Of a stretch of 64,000 nucleotides of DNA, positions 1 to 9,203 are shown piece after piece (position 1 is the stretch's first letter; each line of letters begins with the position of its first letter). A model generated the notes under the pieces. It had not been told where the DNA came from. It ran no database searches and worked only from the letters and a program-made list of their open reading frames with translations. The position numbers and the translations under genes were made by a program. The stretch is from positions 34,718 to 98,717 of the IMG/VR virus record IMGVR_UViG_3300049489_000400. One strand, given 5' to 3'. The DNA comes from a virus.

Positions 1-117
1 TATCAGAGTAGATTTTCCAGAACCGTTACTATCTGCACCAGGGTCTGATTCATTAACCCCGAATATCATAGTACAACTATTTCTTGAGAACTCGTACTCT
101 GTTTCTGAGTGCGTCAT
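1..117 (-). CDS. SbcC/gp46-like recombination ATPase, N-terminal fragment
   Basis: The gene enters at the left edge, so only its N-terminus is visible. The reading frame gives a hydrophobic strand (TMIFGVN) followed by a P-loop, SNGSGKSTLI, as in Rad50/SbcC/T4 gp46 ATPases. It lies directly downstream of an SbcD/gp47-like nuclease, the usual partner. In that family the two subunits form a Mn-dependent nuclease that processes ends for recombination and degrades host DNA. An ATG at 117 leaves room for the two strands that normally precede the P-loop. ATGs at 129, 153 and 69 are also in frame. The start at 117 overlaps the preceding gene by about 40 bases. Eight residues (ESDPGADS) sit between the usual G-x-N and the NGSGKS. 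Family assignment is inference from the P-loop plus context. Confidence 0.65.
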   Translation of the reverse strand, partial: MTHSETEYEFSRNSCTMIFGVNESDPGADSNGSGKSTLI

Positions 118-511
118 CAAGGCTGTCATCTTTATTGACTTTGCTTGCCACATACTTTACTTTATTTGGATTTTGTACAAATTTAAAATTAGGTGGTAAA
201 TAAATATCACCTACCTTTTTATGAATCGCTTTCACTAAATCTAACTTTGATTTAGAAGACATTACGTCATTTGCTGATTTAATCGCTTTTGATAATTTGG
301 TAAAGTAAGGTGTCAATCTTGCTCCAGTAACCGCTTCTGTTACACACCAAACAATTAATTTACCCTTTAATTTCTTATAAAGGAAAAAATCAAAATTTTC
401 AAACTCTTTGATTTTCAAAGGTTTTCCGTCAACCTTCTTGAAATAATTGCCACATCTTATATAGCAATCTTCAGAATGTCTCTTATACTTTCTTGCTATG
501 ACTTTATTCAT
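77..511 (-). CDS. Hypothetical protein between gp47-like and gp46-like genes
   Basis: A 144-residue basic, Lys-rich protein with no family I recognise. It has no signal peptide or membrane segment. Two cysteines lie near the N-terminus (CYIRC), too few for a zinc site. Its ATG overlaps the stop of the gp47-like gene by 4 bases, so it is probably translationally coupled. Its 3' end overlaps the start of the gp46-like gene. T4 also has a small gene (46.1) between 46 and 47, but I see no basis for claiming homology. It is real by packing and frame, with function unknown. Confidence 0.7.
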   Translation of the reverse strand: MNKVIARKYKRHSEDCYIRCGNYFKKVDGKPLKIKEFENFDFFLYKKLKGKLIVWCVTEAVTGARLTPYFTKLSKAIKSANDVMSSKSKLDLVKAIHKKVGDIYLPPNFKFVQNPNKVKYVASKVNKDDSLDDALRNRVRVLKK

Positions 512-1539
512 AACTTCAGATATTTCAGACCTTGTTTTCTATTATCTGAGCTGATTCCTTGAATCTTGCAATATTCTAAGAAATGTTTTGTTATTTTCTT
601 AGAATCCATCTGCTCAAAATCCCCCTCCTCAACCTTCAATATTTCACCGTTGATTTCTTCAGACTCAAATTTACAATCAATACCCTCATCGGTAAATTTT
701 GACAAATTTATCTTTTCGATATCAGTTTTAGTTCCTTGGAAAATGAATCTGACATTATCATCAGTTCCTTTATGAAATTCTAATTCATTTTCTATTGAAG
801 AAATATCAGATGCATCAAGTTTTACCTTTATGTATTTTTTGAACTTACTAGGAACAAATTCCAAACTACCATCCGATTTTATAAGGGTGAATCCCTTATC
901 AGAAATATCCTCTCCATAGTTTGCTTGATAAGCAGAACCTACATAGTGTATGTTTTTACCTATTATAGAAGAGTCGTGATAATGTCCTACAAGTACTTTA
1001 TCCCAATATTTCATTCTTTTAGTAGGAATACCATCTTCAACGATGCTACCGTCATTATTCCTAACTCCATTAAATGATTTATGAGTTATTAGTATATTTA
1101 CAGCTTTGTCCTTGCTCCTAGATATTTTTTCTAATTCATCTAGTCTTTTTGAGTAAGAACTGGTAAAATACGGTAGAAAACCGATAAATACATCTCCCTT
1201 GATTACAAATCCCTTATCTCTTATTAGATTAAAGGATTTGTAATCAGAGAAAACATCTAAATAACTAGATTCGCTGTCTTGGTCTGTCTTATCGTGATTG
1301 CCAGGAATCCCTACAATTTCTAAACCATACGAATCAACAATATTGAAAATTTTCTTCATTCTTAATAAAGTCTGAAGATTCTGACCTATCCTGTTTGTAA
1401 ACCAATCACCAGCGTGAGTAATAGTTTTACAATTTTCTTCTACACACAGCTCACAAGCCTGAACAAAAATATCCTCAACTAAATCAAGATTATCCTTTTT
1501 CAAATGTGTGTCAGTAAGTAGAACGGAAACTGTTTTCAT
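508..1539 (-). CDS. SbcD/gp47-like recombination endonuclease (metallophosphoesterase)
   Basis: A 343-residue calcineurin-like phosphoesterase. The metal-binding motifs occur in family order: D10-T-H12, GDW at about residue 44, GNHD at about 80-83, a conserved His in THKSFNG at about 153, and GHYH at about 185. These match SbcD/Mre11/T4 gp47, the nuclease subunit that pairs with SbcC/gp46. The length is close to T4 gp47. In T4 the complex resects DNA ends to feed UvsX-dependent recombination and breaks down host DNA. The recA-like gene lies immediately upstream and the SbcC-like gene downstream, which supports this role. All diagnostic residues appear intact. Confidence 0.92.
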   Translation of the reverse strand: MKTVSVLLTDTHLKKDNLDLVEDIFVQACELCVEENCKTITHAGDWFTNRIGQNLQTLLRMKKIFNIVDSYGLEIVGIPGNHDKTDQDSESSYLDVFSDYKSFNLIRDKGFVIKGDVFIGFLPYFTSSYSKRLDELEKISRSKDKAVNILITHKSFNGVRNNDGSIVEDGIPTKRMKYWDKVLVGHYHDSSIIGKNIHYVGSAYQANYGEDISDKGFTLIKSDGSLEFVPSKFKKYIKVKLDASDISSIENELEFHKGTDDNVRFIFQGTKTDIEKINLSKFTDEGIDCKFESEEINGEILKVEEGDFEQMDSKKITKHFLEYCKIQGISSDNRKQGLKYLKL

Positions 1540-1555
1540 ATAACGACTTTTATTT

Positions 1556-2644
1556 CTATAACTTTGGATATCTCTCCTCCATTACATCGTCATGTCTAGC
1601 TTCTGTTATTTTTTTAGTTAAAACGTCTAACAACTTGTTTCTTTCATAATACAAATCAAAGAATGTTCTTTTGCTCTTCCATTGCATTTTACCCATGAAG
1701 TCAAAAACAGTTGCAGATTTCTTTTTCACTATACCTTTTTCTACAGCATACTGTATATCTTCATCAGATAAAATGATACCATATCCTAACAATATAGTTA
1801 TCTTAGTTTTTCTGCGGCTTCCAAAGTCATTTTTCACTGTCTTAATTTCAGTATATTGAGCAACCTCAACATCATCTATTTTCTCATGACCTATCAAAGT
1901 TGTTCTCAATCTAATTGTAGGAAAAAACTGTATCCATTCTCCACCTCCAGATTTTTTCTCCTTAGACATACCTCCAATCTGATCATGTACGTGATTCAAT
2001 ATTACAAAATGAACAATAGAATCGTACATCTCACCAGTTAGATATTTAGCGAACATCTTGGCAGATTTTGCAAATGAAGCCATTTGAGCATGCTTCAGTT
2101 CAGACATATCCTTACCTTTTTCCAATGCTTTCTCCATTGTTTTAGTATTATCGTCTAAAGTATCCAATTCTGCCTTAGATAGCGTAGCGCCAAGAGAATC
2201 CCACATGAAATAGAACTTAGGTGTCTCACCAATCTCTTCTTCAATGAATATTTTCTTTGAGTCTTCAATCAGTTTCTTAACTTTCATGAACATCTCTTCT
2301 ACATATCTAATTTTAATGATAAGCACTTTGTCTGGATCAATACCTATCTTTATGGCGTAATCTTTATTATCCCTGTTCTCTGAGGATAGGATGACAGCAA
2401 TTCCATTCTTTTGTTTCTTCAAGAAATGTTTCATTCCTTGTAAAGCAAGAGTTGTCTTACCTGACCTGGATAGACCAGCTATTTCTATCATACCAGTAGG
2501 GAAACCTAATATTCCAAGGTTATAATCTAGTTCAGGACTTCCTGTTGGAACCCAGCTTTTATTATCCTTGAAATTATCTTTGTCGGTAAATTTCACAACA
2601 TCTTCACTGTTAAATCTCTTAACAAGTTTATCTACTATGCTCAT
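1556..2644 (-). CDS. RecA/UvsX-type strand-exchange recombinase
   Basis: A 362-residue RecA-family ATPase. It has the family entry motif TGSPELDYNLG, a Walker A GLSRSGKTT at residues 57-65, and a Walker B strand FYFMWDSLG. In the family the protein forms a filament on single-stranded DNA and drives strand invasion. Its neighbours (gp32-like SSB and UvsY-like candidate upstream, gp47/gp46 pair downstream) reproduce the T4 recombination set, so UvsX-like function is likely. Whether it is closer to RecA or UvsX needs a phylogeny. It starts 57 bases after the SSB gene, separated by a terminator hairpin, so its expression may depend on read-through or its own promoter. Confidence 0.92.
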   Translation of the reverse strand: MSIVDKLVKRFNSEDVVKFTDKDNFKDNKSWVPTGSPELDYNLGILGFPTGMIEIAGLSRSGKTTLALQGMKHFLKKQKNGIAVILSSENRDNKDYAIKIGIDPDKVLIIKIRYVEEMFMKVKKLIEDSKKIFIEEEIGETPKFYFMWDSLGATLSKAELDTLDDNTKTMEKALEKGKDMSELKHAQMASFAKSAKMFAKYLTGEMYDSIVHFVILNHVHDQIGGMSKEKKSGGGEWIQFFPTIRLRTTLIGHEKIDDVEVAQYTEIKTVKNDFGSRRKTKITILLGYGIILSDEDIQYAVEKGIVKKKSATVFDFMGKMQWKSKRTFFDLYYERNKLLDVLTKKITEARHDDVMEERYPKL

Positions 2645-2660
2645 AATTTATTGTATTAAA

Positions 2661-2682
2661 AAAGGGGCACTATGACCCCTTT
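2661..2682 (-). terminator. Intrinsic terminator after the SSB gene
   Basis: A perfect 7-bp stem (AAAGGGG/CCCCTTT) with an 8-base loop is followed on the minus strand by a run of T residues. It sits between the stop of the gp32-like gene and the start of the recA-like gene. It would limit read-through from the strongly needed SSB gene into recA. Seen directly in the sequence; termination activity is inferred. Confidence 0.8.
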
Positions 2683-2701
2683 CTATGTTAAATGAAAATT
2701 A

Positions 2702-3868
2702 TTATTTCTTTCCTTTTTTGAGTCTAGCACGAATATCATCCATACTCATTTTACCTTTCTTCTTGGCAGGCTTTTCTTCCTCCTCATCGTCGTCATCGGA
2801 ATCATCTTCATCGTCGTCTGAGTCTTCGTCCTCATCTTCCTCATCTTCCTCAACTACTTTTTTCTTAGAAGATGATTTTTTCTTTGGAGTTTCTTCCTCT
2901 TCTTCATCGTCATCGTCTGAATCGTCTTCATCCTCGTCCTCATCTTCCTCTTCAACTACTTTTTTAGCAGCTTTCTTTTTAGGTTCAGGTTTTTTAGATG
3001 ATTTCTTTTTAGGTTTTTCATCCTCTTCTTCATCGTCATCATCGTCAGAATCCTCATATTGAGATTTAACTTTTTCTACGATTTCCAACCAATCTTCATC
3101 TTCAAAGAAGTCGATTTCATTTTCAGTATCAAAAAATCTCAAACCTTCTAATGCTAGTTCAAAATCCTTCAATCCGTAAACATTCAAATAAAGTTCTTGT
3201 AAAGATTTAGCCTTGTCGAATTTCTCAAGATTTTCATCTGAGATTGGAGTAGCTTTCTTACCAACAGACACTTCGTAATAATCTTCACCTTTCTTCTTGT
3301 TAGGCTTTGAATTATACTTGATCAATAATGGTAAACCGTCATCTGGGTCAGTGAATGGGTCAACTTCGATAGGCTCATCATCATCCTCTACAAAAGTAGC
3401 TTTGTTGATAGCATCACGAACAGTCTTTTTGAATGAGATCAATCCAAATTCTCTTTCTTCTTTTGAAATCTTCTCAGCGTAAGCAATCCAAGAATGTTCA
3501 GCACCTAAACCGCCTTTCCAATCAGTAACTTTAGAAAGTTTTTCCTTATCAGACAGATTCTTTTGACAAAAAGAAACATATTCTTCAATAATATCCTTTT
3601 TAGTTCCTCCGTGCTGTCTTGAATTCAAAACTGTTCTTTTTACAGGGTCTCCATTTTCACCCTCAATTGTAAGCCAGTGTCTTTTTCTTAATACGAAAAA
3701 ATCTACTCCTTCATGAGCAGGGAAAAGTCTAAATTTGTTAGTTTTTCCTTCCTCAATTTCAAGAAATTCGCTTCTGGAGTGAGCTCCAATAAGTTCATTC
3801 TCTTTGTCTACTTTTTGTTTAAGTAAATCGACCTTGGCTGGCTTATACTTACTTCTTAAATTTGCCAT
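2702..3868 (-). CDS. gp32-like single-stranded DNA-binding protein
   Basis: A 388-residue protein whose N-terminal basic segment (SKYKPAKVDLLKQK) and following core resemble the gp32 family of T4-type phages. Residues from about 275 to the end are a low-complexity tail of Asp/Glu blocks alternating with Lys blocks, ending in a short basic segment. gp32 coats ssDNA and uses an acidic tail to recruit replication and recombination partners. Here the tail is far longer than in T4, where the whole protein is about 300 residues. Adjacent recombination genes support the call. I cannot confirm the zinc site of T4 gp32, and no clear Cys/His cluster is visible. A terminator follows the gene. Confidence 0.75.
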   Translation of the reverse strand: MANLRSKYKPAKVDLLKQKVDKENELIGAHSRSEFLEIEEGKTNKFRLFPAHEGVDFFVLRKRHWLTIEGENGDPVKRTVLNSRQHGGTKKDIIEEYVSFCQKNLSDKEKLSKVTDWKGGLGAEHSWIAYAEKISKEEREFGLISFKKTVRDAINKATFVEDDDEPIEVDPFTDPDDGLPLLIKYNSKPNKKKGEDYYEVSVGKKATPISDENLEKFDKAKSLQELYLNVYGLKDFELALEGLRFFDTENEIDFFEDEDWLEIVEKVKSQYEDSDDDDDEEEDEKPKKKSSKKPEPKKKAAKKVVEEEDEDEDEDDSDDDDEEEEETPKKKSSSKKKVVEEDEEDEDEDSDDDEDDSDDDDEEEEKPAKKKGKMSMDDIRARLKKGKK

Positions 3869-3899
3869 TAGATTTCTTTTTTATTTTTAATTAACGTTG

Positions 3900-4433
3900 T
3901 TACTTAATCCTACCTTCTTTTATCTTAAAATAGATATTGTTCATTTGTTTTTGAATTATATCTAAATCAACATCTCCAGGTCTAAGCGTCATGCTCAATT
4001 TATCTAGCTTAGTTGACTTGTCTCTAGCAGCCTGATAAATAGAATACATATATTCTTTTTCTTTTTGTATTCTATGCATTTTAGTCCTTTTGACCTTCCA
4101 AATCTTGTCGCACAAAAGTGCACTTTCTACTTCATCGACAGTGGCTCTTTTAACTTTACCCTTCTCATCTGAAGTTTCTAATTCCTCTCTTAACTGATTT
4201 TTTCGTTTTGCCTCATAAATAGACAAATCTAATTTTGCCTGCTGAAACTCATTATCCATATCAGCTGCTAACAAACCTAGTTTATTTACAACTACTGGGA
4301 AGGTTATCAATTCAGCCATAAGATTAGAATAATCAATCTTCAAGATTTTGTCGATGTCTATGTCATTAAAGTCACCAACTTCAAATTTGACTACCTTTTC
4401 GCCAATATTGAATATTAATTCTCTTTGTTTCAT
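3900..4433 (-). CDS. Candidate UvsY-like recombination mediator
   Basis: A 177-residue, mostly helical, charged protein. The middle (NKLGLLAADMDNEFQQAKL, then TVDEVESALLCDK) has the helical Lys/Glu pattern with a conserved-looking VDEVE that I associate with UvsY-like mediators in phages. Mediators load UvsX onto gp32-coated ssDNA. It lies immediately upstream of the SSB and recA-like genes, where such a mediator would be expected. The sequence resemblance is weak, so the call rests mostly on context and helical character. It could be an unrelated small replication protein. Its start overlaps the stop of the preceding gene by 4 bases. Confidence 0.4.
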   Translation of the reverse strand: MKQRELIFNIGEKVVKFEVGDFNDIDIDKILKIDYSNLMAELITFPVVVNKLGLLAADMDNEFQQAKLDLSIYEAKRKNQLREELETSDEKGKVKRATVDEVESALLCDKIWKVKRTKMHRIQKEKEYMYSIYQAARDKSTKLDKLSMTLRPGDVDLDIIQKQMNNIYFKIKEGRIK

Positions 4434-4696
4434 TCTATGACTTCTTTCTTGTTAGTATTAAGATTTTCATGAACTTCAATCATTCTATTCAAATAATCTC
4501 TAGCTTTCAATAAATCTGTTAAATTCTTAGCTTTTGTAGAACCAGGTCTTGTAAACCTGTCTAAATATCGCTTTACATTTTCTGAAGCCCAGATGTCTCC
4601 ATAATCAGTACCTTTTCTGTAGTTCAGGGAAATTTGATCAAATTCCTTATCTCCATACTTGGCTCTGTTAGATTTCTCTAATTCATTTACGTCCAT
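4430..4696 (-). CDS. Small DUF3310-like protein
   Basis: An 88-residue protein. Its second half reads ENVKRYLDRF, then DLLKARDYLNRMI. This matches the general pattern of the DUF3310 family of small phage proteins (a NxxKYLxR segment followed by DLxKAxxYLxxxI). Function in that family is not established; some members are annotated as nucleotide-kinase-related. It is coupled by short overlaps to the HD nucleotidase upstream and the UvsY-like candidate downstream. It lacks a P-loop, so no kinase activity can be claimed. Confidence 0.5.
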   Translation of the reverse strand: MDVNELEKSNRAKYGDKEFDQISLNYRKGTDYGDIWASENVKRYLDRFTRPGSTKAKNLTDLLKARDYLNRMIEVHENLNTNKKEVIE

Positions 4697-5283
4697 AACT
4701 CTTTATCTATTATTTCTTGTAAAATCGAAGTGTCCTTACCTTCTAAATAAGGAATCAATTCTTTACAAGAAAGTTTAACTTTCTCTACACAATAAAATTG
4801 TTGATTCAATAATGATGTATTGCCAAGATTTAATTCCTTCTTTAGGTAAAATAACATAGACAACCAGTCAGCCACCTTAACTATTTTCTTAACTAGGAAT
4901 GGGACTGAAGTCATTATGTCAGATAACAATTTTTCAGATTCTCTGTCCTTATTGAATTTAGCATTAACCTTATCTTTTATAATTAAGTCAAGCAAATTTC
5001 TCATTTCTTCACCGTAAGCATTTCCGTATTTCACTCCATGAACTATGTCTCCTGTGAACATCTCATCAAAATCGTGAAATATAGCATAAGTTGTTATTTG
5101 AAGCTTCAAATTTATGTCATCTTCATTCAGGATTTCCTCAGCAAGTAATCTGCTTACCATAGCCACAAAGAATGAATGATGAGCAACAGTTTCGTCTTTG
5201 ATTCTATTCAAACCATTCCATCTGACCATATTGTTAAGTTGGTCAAAATCTGGATCATGAAAAATCTTATCAATTATATTCAT
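4687..5283 (-). CDS. HD-domain 5'-deoxynucleotidase-like phosphohydrolase (YfbR type)
   Basis: A 198-residue HD-superfamily protein. The metal ligands are visible: H35/H36 in AHHS, H70-D71 in FHDFDE, and a late Asp in KVADWLS. RWNG near the N-terminus and the AHHS motif are typical of YfbR-type nucleotidases. These remove the 5' phosphate from deoxynucleoside monophosphates; related phage HD enzymes such as DatZ hydrolyse a specific dNTP. Its position between the polymerase and recombination genes, with a ThyA-family enzyme nearby, suggests nucleotide-pool control. This fits a phage that replaces one of its bases. Substrate cannot be read from the sequence. Confidence 0.8.
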   Translation of the reverse strand: MNIIDKIFHDPDFDQLNNMVRWNGLNRIKDETVAHHSFFVAMVSRLLAEEILNEDDINLKLQITTYAIFHDFDEMFTGDIVHGVKYGNAYGEEMRNLLDLIIKDKVNAKFNKDRESEKLLSDIMTSVPFLVKKIVKVADWLSMLFYLKKELNLGNTSLLNQQFYCVEKVKLSCKELIPYLEGKDTSILQEIIDKELWT

Positions 5284-5599
5284 TTGCTAAAATTTCTTGT
5301 TCAATTATACTTAACTCTGCTTCATTAAATTCCTCTAATTCAGCTTCTTGTCTTTTTTCAAATCTCCAAGTAGCAAAAGCTGGTTCTTGCTTTCTGCCTA
5401 TCAATTTTATGAATACAATTGGATTTGAAATTTCTTCCAACAATATACCGACTACAATATCATCGTTATGTAATATTTCTCTGATTGTGTAAATTCTGCC
5501 CTTCTTAACCCAATTTACATACATATTGATAACTGGGAATAGCATCTCCACCTTTATAGAATCATCTACACATAAAACCTTATCACCTACTTCTAACAT
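5270..5599 (-). CDS. Hypothetical small protein, possible SH3-like fold
   Basis: A 109-residue protein beginning LEVGDKVLCVDD and containing KKGRIYTIREI. This pattern recurs in small phage proteins with a predicted SH3-like barrel of unknown role. The C-terminus is Glu-rich. It lies between the DNA polymerase (5 bases downstream of the polymerase stop) and the HD nucleotidase, overlapping the latter by 14 bases. No catalytic motif is visible. Function unknown. Confidence 0.65.
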   Translation of the reverse strand: MLEVGDKVLCVDDSIKVEMLFPVINMYVNWVKKGRIYTIREILHNDDIVVGILLEEISNPIVFIKLIGRKQEPAFATWRFEKRQEAELEEFNEAELSIIEQEILANEYN

Positions 5600-5603
5600 A
5601 GAA

Positions 5604-8600
5604 TCAATTTATAACTAAGAACTCTGTCCTATTCCTAGTAGAACCTCTTCTTTCACTAATGCTATTCAAAGATTTTCCATATTCCTTTTGATAATTTATC
5701 TCACAATTAACTGCTATCAAAGATTTTTTAGCTTCAAGTTTTTCCATCTTTTCTAAAACACGCTCGTAGCAATCATTCCAAACAGTCAAAATCATAACTA
5801 CATTGTTAGATTCTATAGAAACTCTAGCATAGGGTAATTTGGATTGTTTGTACTTCAAGTGTTTGATATACATTATTCTCCCCACTATTGTAGCTTCTTT
5901 AGGTGATTTTAATTCCTTATAAGATTTCTTATCATATTCCTCAGCAGAAACATAATTCTTGACAAGATTTTTAATCTTGCTTTTCTTTTCATATTTCTGT
6001 AAAAGTGACAGAAAGTTTATATCTCCAAATCCCGTCAATGCCTTTTGTTCTGTTACCCAATACCAGTTTGAATTACTATTCTCGTTTAAAACTTCTGGAT
6101 ATGGCTCCGATTTGGTTAAATTAGCATGAAATTCTAAAAGTGATTTTCTCACTTTCTCTTCATCGATTTTTAGACCATATTGTCCTCCTATATTATCAAA
6201 AGCACCAGCTATAATCAAAGCCTTTACAACTCTTTTGTTTACTTTGTTTTTAGGAACTCTATTTATAAAATCTTCCAAGTCAGAAAAGTCACCATTCTGA
6301 TTTCTTTCGTTCAGTATCACTCTGGCTGCGACATCGCCTACATTTTTGATTTTAGTAAGAGACCAATAAATGCTATTGTCGTCAGGGAAACCAACGAAAA
6401 ATAGGTCAGATTTATTGACACAAGGTGGCTTAATCTGAATATCCGAACCAATCTTTCTTATCTCAGAAATTCTGTTAGGTACTTCCTCTTCATAGTTTGC
6501 AAAATTCAAACTTGCTGTCCAGAACTCTAAAGGATATTTCACCTTCAAATATTGACACCAATATCCCATTAGAGCATAAGCGGCAGCATGAGACCTGTTG
6601 AACCCGTAGCTAGAAAACGCATTCATCTTATCCCATATTTTTACAGCATCTTCCTCTTTATCCCCACCTAGTAAATTATTGTAATATTCAACAAATCTGC
6701 TCTTAAATAAATTAAGATTTTCCTTGTCGAATTTTTTCATATAAGTCCTTACTTGATCAGATTCTGCAAGTGACAAACCTCCAGCGACCACCATCGCCTG
6801 CATAATCTGTTCTTGATAAACATAAAGACCAAATGTATTCTTAGTAACTTCTTTTAAGAATGGATCATAAACAGGCTTTTTCTTTCCATGTTTAATTTCA
6901 GCAAAATCCTTATGTGCATTGGAATCCATTGGGCCAGGTCTAAATAAGGCATTCATTGAAATTAAATCTTCAACACCATCAGGTTTCACTTGTTTAGAAT
7001 ACGTTTTCAATCCTGACGTTCCGAACTGAAAAACATCTTCATTCCATCCGTTTTTGAAAAATTCCATCACGCTTGGAATATCAATTTTTATCTTGTTTAG
7101 ATTTACCTTTTTGCCTCTATTTTTCTTTATCAAATCTAATGTGTTCCTGAACTTATCCAGCTGAGCAATTCCTAATATATCAGCCTTCAAAAATCCAGCA
7201 GCATCGATGAACTTACCTTCCCATTCAGAAACTAATTGGTCATCTATCTTTTTAACAGGCATCCAATCATATATAGTCATAGGATTCCCTGATTTATCCT
7301 GCTTAGGAACAATCAGTACCGCAGACGCATGTATGGAAGATGTTTTAGGTTGATTGATAGAAATTCTAACTAAATCACAAACTTCAGCATTATTCTGAAC
7401 GAACTTTTTCAGCACAGGTTTTTCAACTGCATTTTCAAATATATCACCCCAAGAACTTTTACCGATAACATCAGGTATTTCCTTAGTGGCAAAATTTGCA
7501 TCTTGAAAAGAAACTCCAGAAACCCTAGAAAAATCTTTCAAAGCTGACTTGACTTTCATTCTAGCATAAGTACCAATAGAACAAACATTGTTATAAGTAT
7601 ATTTTTCTTCAATATATCTTTTAACATCACCTCTTCTCAACCCTTCAAAATCTATATCAATATCAGGCAATGCATCCGCTGACTTAGCACGCTCTCCTGA
7701 AACCCTCGTCTTGTTCAAAAAACGCTCAAATAGTAGATTGTATTGAATAGGGTCTATTTCTATAATCCCCAGAAGATAGGCTACCAAAGAACCTCCTGCC
7801 GAACCCCTACCAGGACCAACTAGAATATCTTTTGTTTTGCACCATTCAACAATATCCCATAATATCAAGAAATAATCAACGAATCCCGCACCTACAATTA
7901 CACTATTTTCTTCTTCAAGTCTTTCGTAATATTGTATTATTTTATCCTCATCATCTGGGAACTTGTCAATGACCTTTCTTTGAAAACCTTTTTCTAATAA
8001 TTCATGATATAAAGACTCTGAATCTGGATGTTCAAACTTAGGCAATTTATGATTACCAGTATCTATCATATAGTCGCACTTTTCGGCAATTTCTACAGTA
8101 TTTGAAACAGATTCTAGTATTAAATCAAACTTATCAGGATTCTTTGAAAAATGAGGCATTAATTTATCTAAAGTCTCATCTATTGTTTTGTAATATTGAT
8201 CACTAGATGACAATTGAGTTTTCTTATCTACCTTATTAAGAACAGATTTGATTTTGTAATCAGATTTTTCGATGTAATAAGAATCGTTAATCAAAACAGG
8301 CTTCAATACATCACTATAATTATCCATATAGTATCTGATATTTCTAAGATTTTGTATATCAACAGAATCGTCATCGAACTCAACAGAATCTATCTGATAA
8401 TACAAATCTCCTTTAAAAATCTTTTTGTATTTTTTAATCATTTTTCTACCAATGTCATTTTTGATATTGGAATTAAAATAACTATCTGTAGGTATGACAC
8501 ATATCAATCCTTCAGAATGATTCAAGAAGTCCTCTTCAGAAACAAATTTGTCATTGTCTACATTTATGAATTTACCAATTCTTAATAGGTTTTTCCAACC

Positions 8601-9203
8601 TATTTCATTTTTTACAAATAGCTTTATATCGAATAAAGAATGGTGTTCATCATCCTGATTATATTCGTAAGCTACTGATATTGTTTCTCCAAGGATAGAT
8701 TTTACACCCTTCTTTTTACAAGCTAATTGAAAAGGTAAAGTTGCAGCTAATGTATTTTTATCAGACAGACCTAAAATCTTCTGACCTAAGAAAACTGTTT
8801 TAGCTACCCACTGTTCTGGTTCTGCTGAGCCGTTTAATAACTCGTATCCAGTATGGACTCCTAAGTGGATAAAATCTATTTCCAAATCTGAATCGTACGA
8901 ACCAACATTTATGAATTCTTTGAACTCTGGGATAAAAATATCTTCATTGTATTCATCCTTCTTTGTCTTTTTAGAAGAATAATAGAACTTGTCTCCCCAC
9001 TTAAATAATATGTGAGTAATATCTTCCTCATAGATTCTGTAGAACTCTTCTTCAGTAAGAATGAAGGAAAAATCATTCGATATGACCTTTCCTTCTTTCT
9101 CTTCTACAAAAACTAATTTCCCAAGTCCTTCTATTTCTACAATATTCCCTTCAATATTGCATTTTATAGATTTTTGTTCAATCCAGTTTTTTAATTCTTT
9201 CAT
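5604..9203 (-). CDS. Family C DNA polymerase (DnaE-like alpha subunit)
   Basis: A 1199-residue bacterial-type replicative polymerase. The N-terminal PHP region has HLGVHTGYE at about residues 113-121. The catalytic core shows GPGRGSAGGSLVAYLLG, then LPDIDIDF with the active-site aspartates at about 512-518, and RPGPMDSNAHKDF. It also has YVYQEQIMQAMV and YGFNRSHAAAYALMGYW. A C-terminal OB-type strand pattern follows (ATIVGRIMYIKHLKYKQSK). All core motifs look intact, so it should be an active polymerase. Whether the PHP domain still proofreads is not decidable here; no separate exonuclease domain is obvious. T4-type phages use a family B polymerase, so this is a mosaic feature. It overlaps the ThyA-like gene by one base. 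Confidence 0.95.
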   Translation of the reverse strand: MKELKNWIEQKSIKCNIEGNIVEIEGLGKLVFVEEKEGKVISNDFSFILTEEEFYRIYEEDITHILFKWGDKFYYSSKKTKKDEYNEDIFIPEFKEFINVGSYDSDLEIDFIHLGVHTGYELLNGSAEPEQWVAKTVFLGQKILGLSDKNTLAATLPFQLACKKKGVKSILGETISVAYEYNQDDEHHSLFDIKLFVKNEIGWKNLLRIGKFINVDNDKFVSEEDFLNHSEGLICVIPTDSYFNSNIKNDIGRKMIKKYKKIFKGDLYYQIDSVEFDDDSVDIQNLRNIRYYMDNYSDVLKPVLINDSYYIEKSDYKIKSVLNKVDKKTQLSSSDQYYKTIDETLDKLMPHFSKNPDKFDLILESVSNTVEIAEKCDYMIDTGNHKLPKFEHPDSESLYHELLEKGFQRKVIDKFPDDEDKIIQYYERLEEENSVIVGAGFVDYFLILWDIVEWCKTKDILVGPGRGSAGGSLVAYLLGIIEIDPIQYNLLFERFLNKTRVSGERAKSADALPDIDIDFEGLRRGDVKRYIEEKYTYNNVCSIGTYARMKVKSALKDFSRVSGVSFQDANFATKEIPDVIGKSSWGDIFENAVEKPVLKKFVQNNAEVCDLVRISINQPKTSSIHASAVLIVPKQDKSGNPMTIYDWMPVKKIDDQLVSEWEGKFIDAAGFLKADILGIAQLDKFRNTLDLIKKNRGKKVNLNKIKIDIPSVMEFFKNGWNEDVFQFGTSGLKTYSKQVKPDGVEDLISMNALFRPGPMDSNAHKDFAEIKHGKKKPVYDPFLKEVTKNTFGLYVYQEQIMQAMVVAGGLSLAESDQVRTYMKKFDKENLNLFKSRFVEYYNNLLGGDKEEDAVKIWDKMNAFSSYGFNRSHAAAYALMGYWCQYLKVKYPLEFWTASLNFANYEEEVPNRISEIRKIGSDIQIKPPCVNKSDLFFVGFPDDNSIYWSLTKIKNVGDVAARVILNERNQNGDFSDLEDFINRVPKNKVNKRVVKALIIAGAFDNIGGQYGLKIDEEKVRKSLLEFHANLTKSEPYPEVLNENSNSNWYWVTEQKALTGFGDINFLSLLQKYEKKSKIKNLVKNYVSAEEYDKKSYKELKSPKEATIVGRIMYIKHLKYKQSKLPYARVSIESNNVVMILTVWNDCYERVLEKMEKLEAKKSLIAVNCEINYQKEYGKSLNSISERRGSTRNRTEFLVIN

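Noticed and set aside
2685-3062. Plus-strand open frame encoding almost only Ser with some Phe
   Set aside because: It is the complement of the Asp/Glu tract of the gp32-like gene; composition and overlap show it is a shadow. The same applies to 11069-11614, 41548-41958 and 44058-44408.
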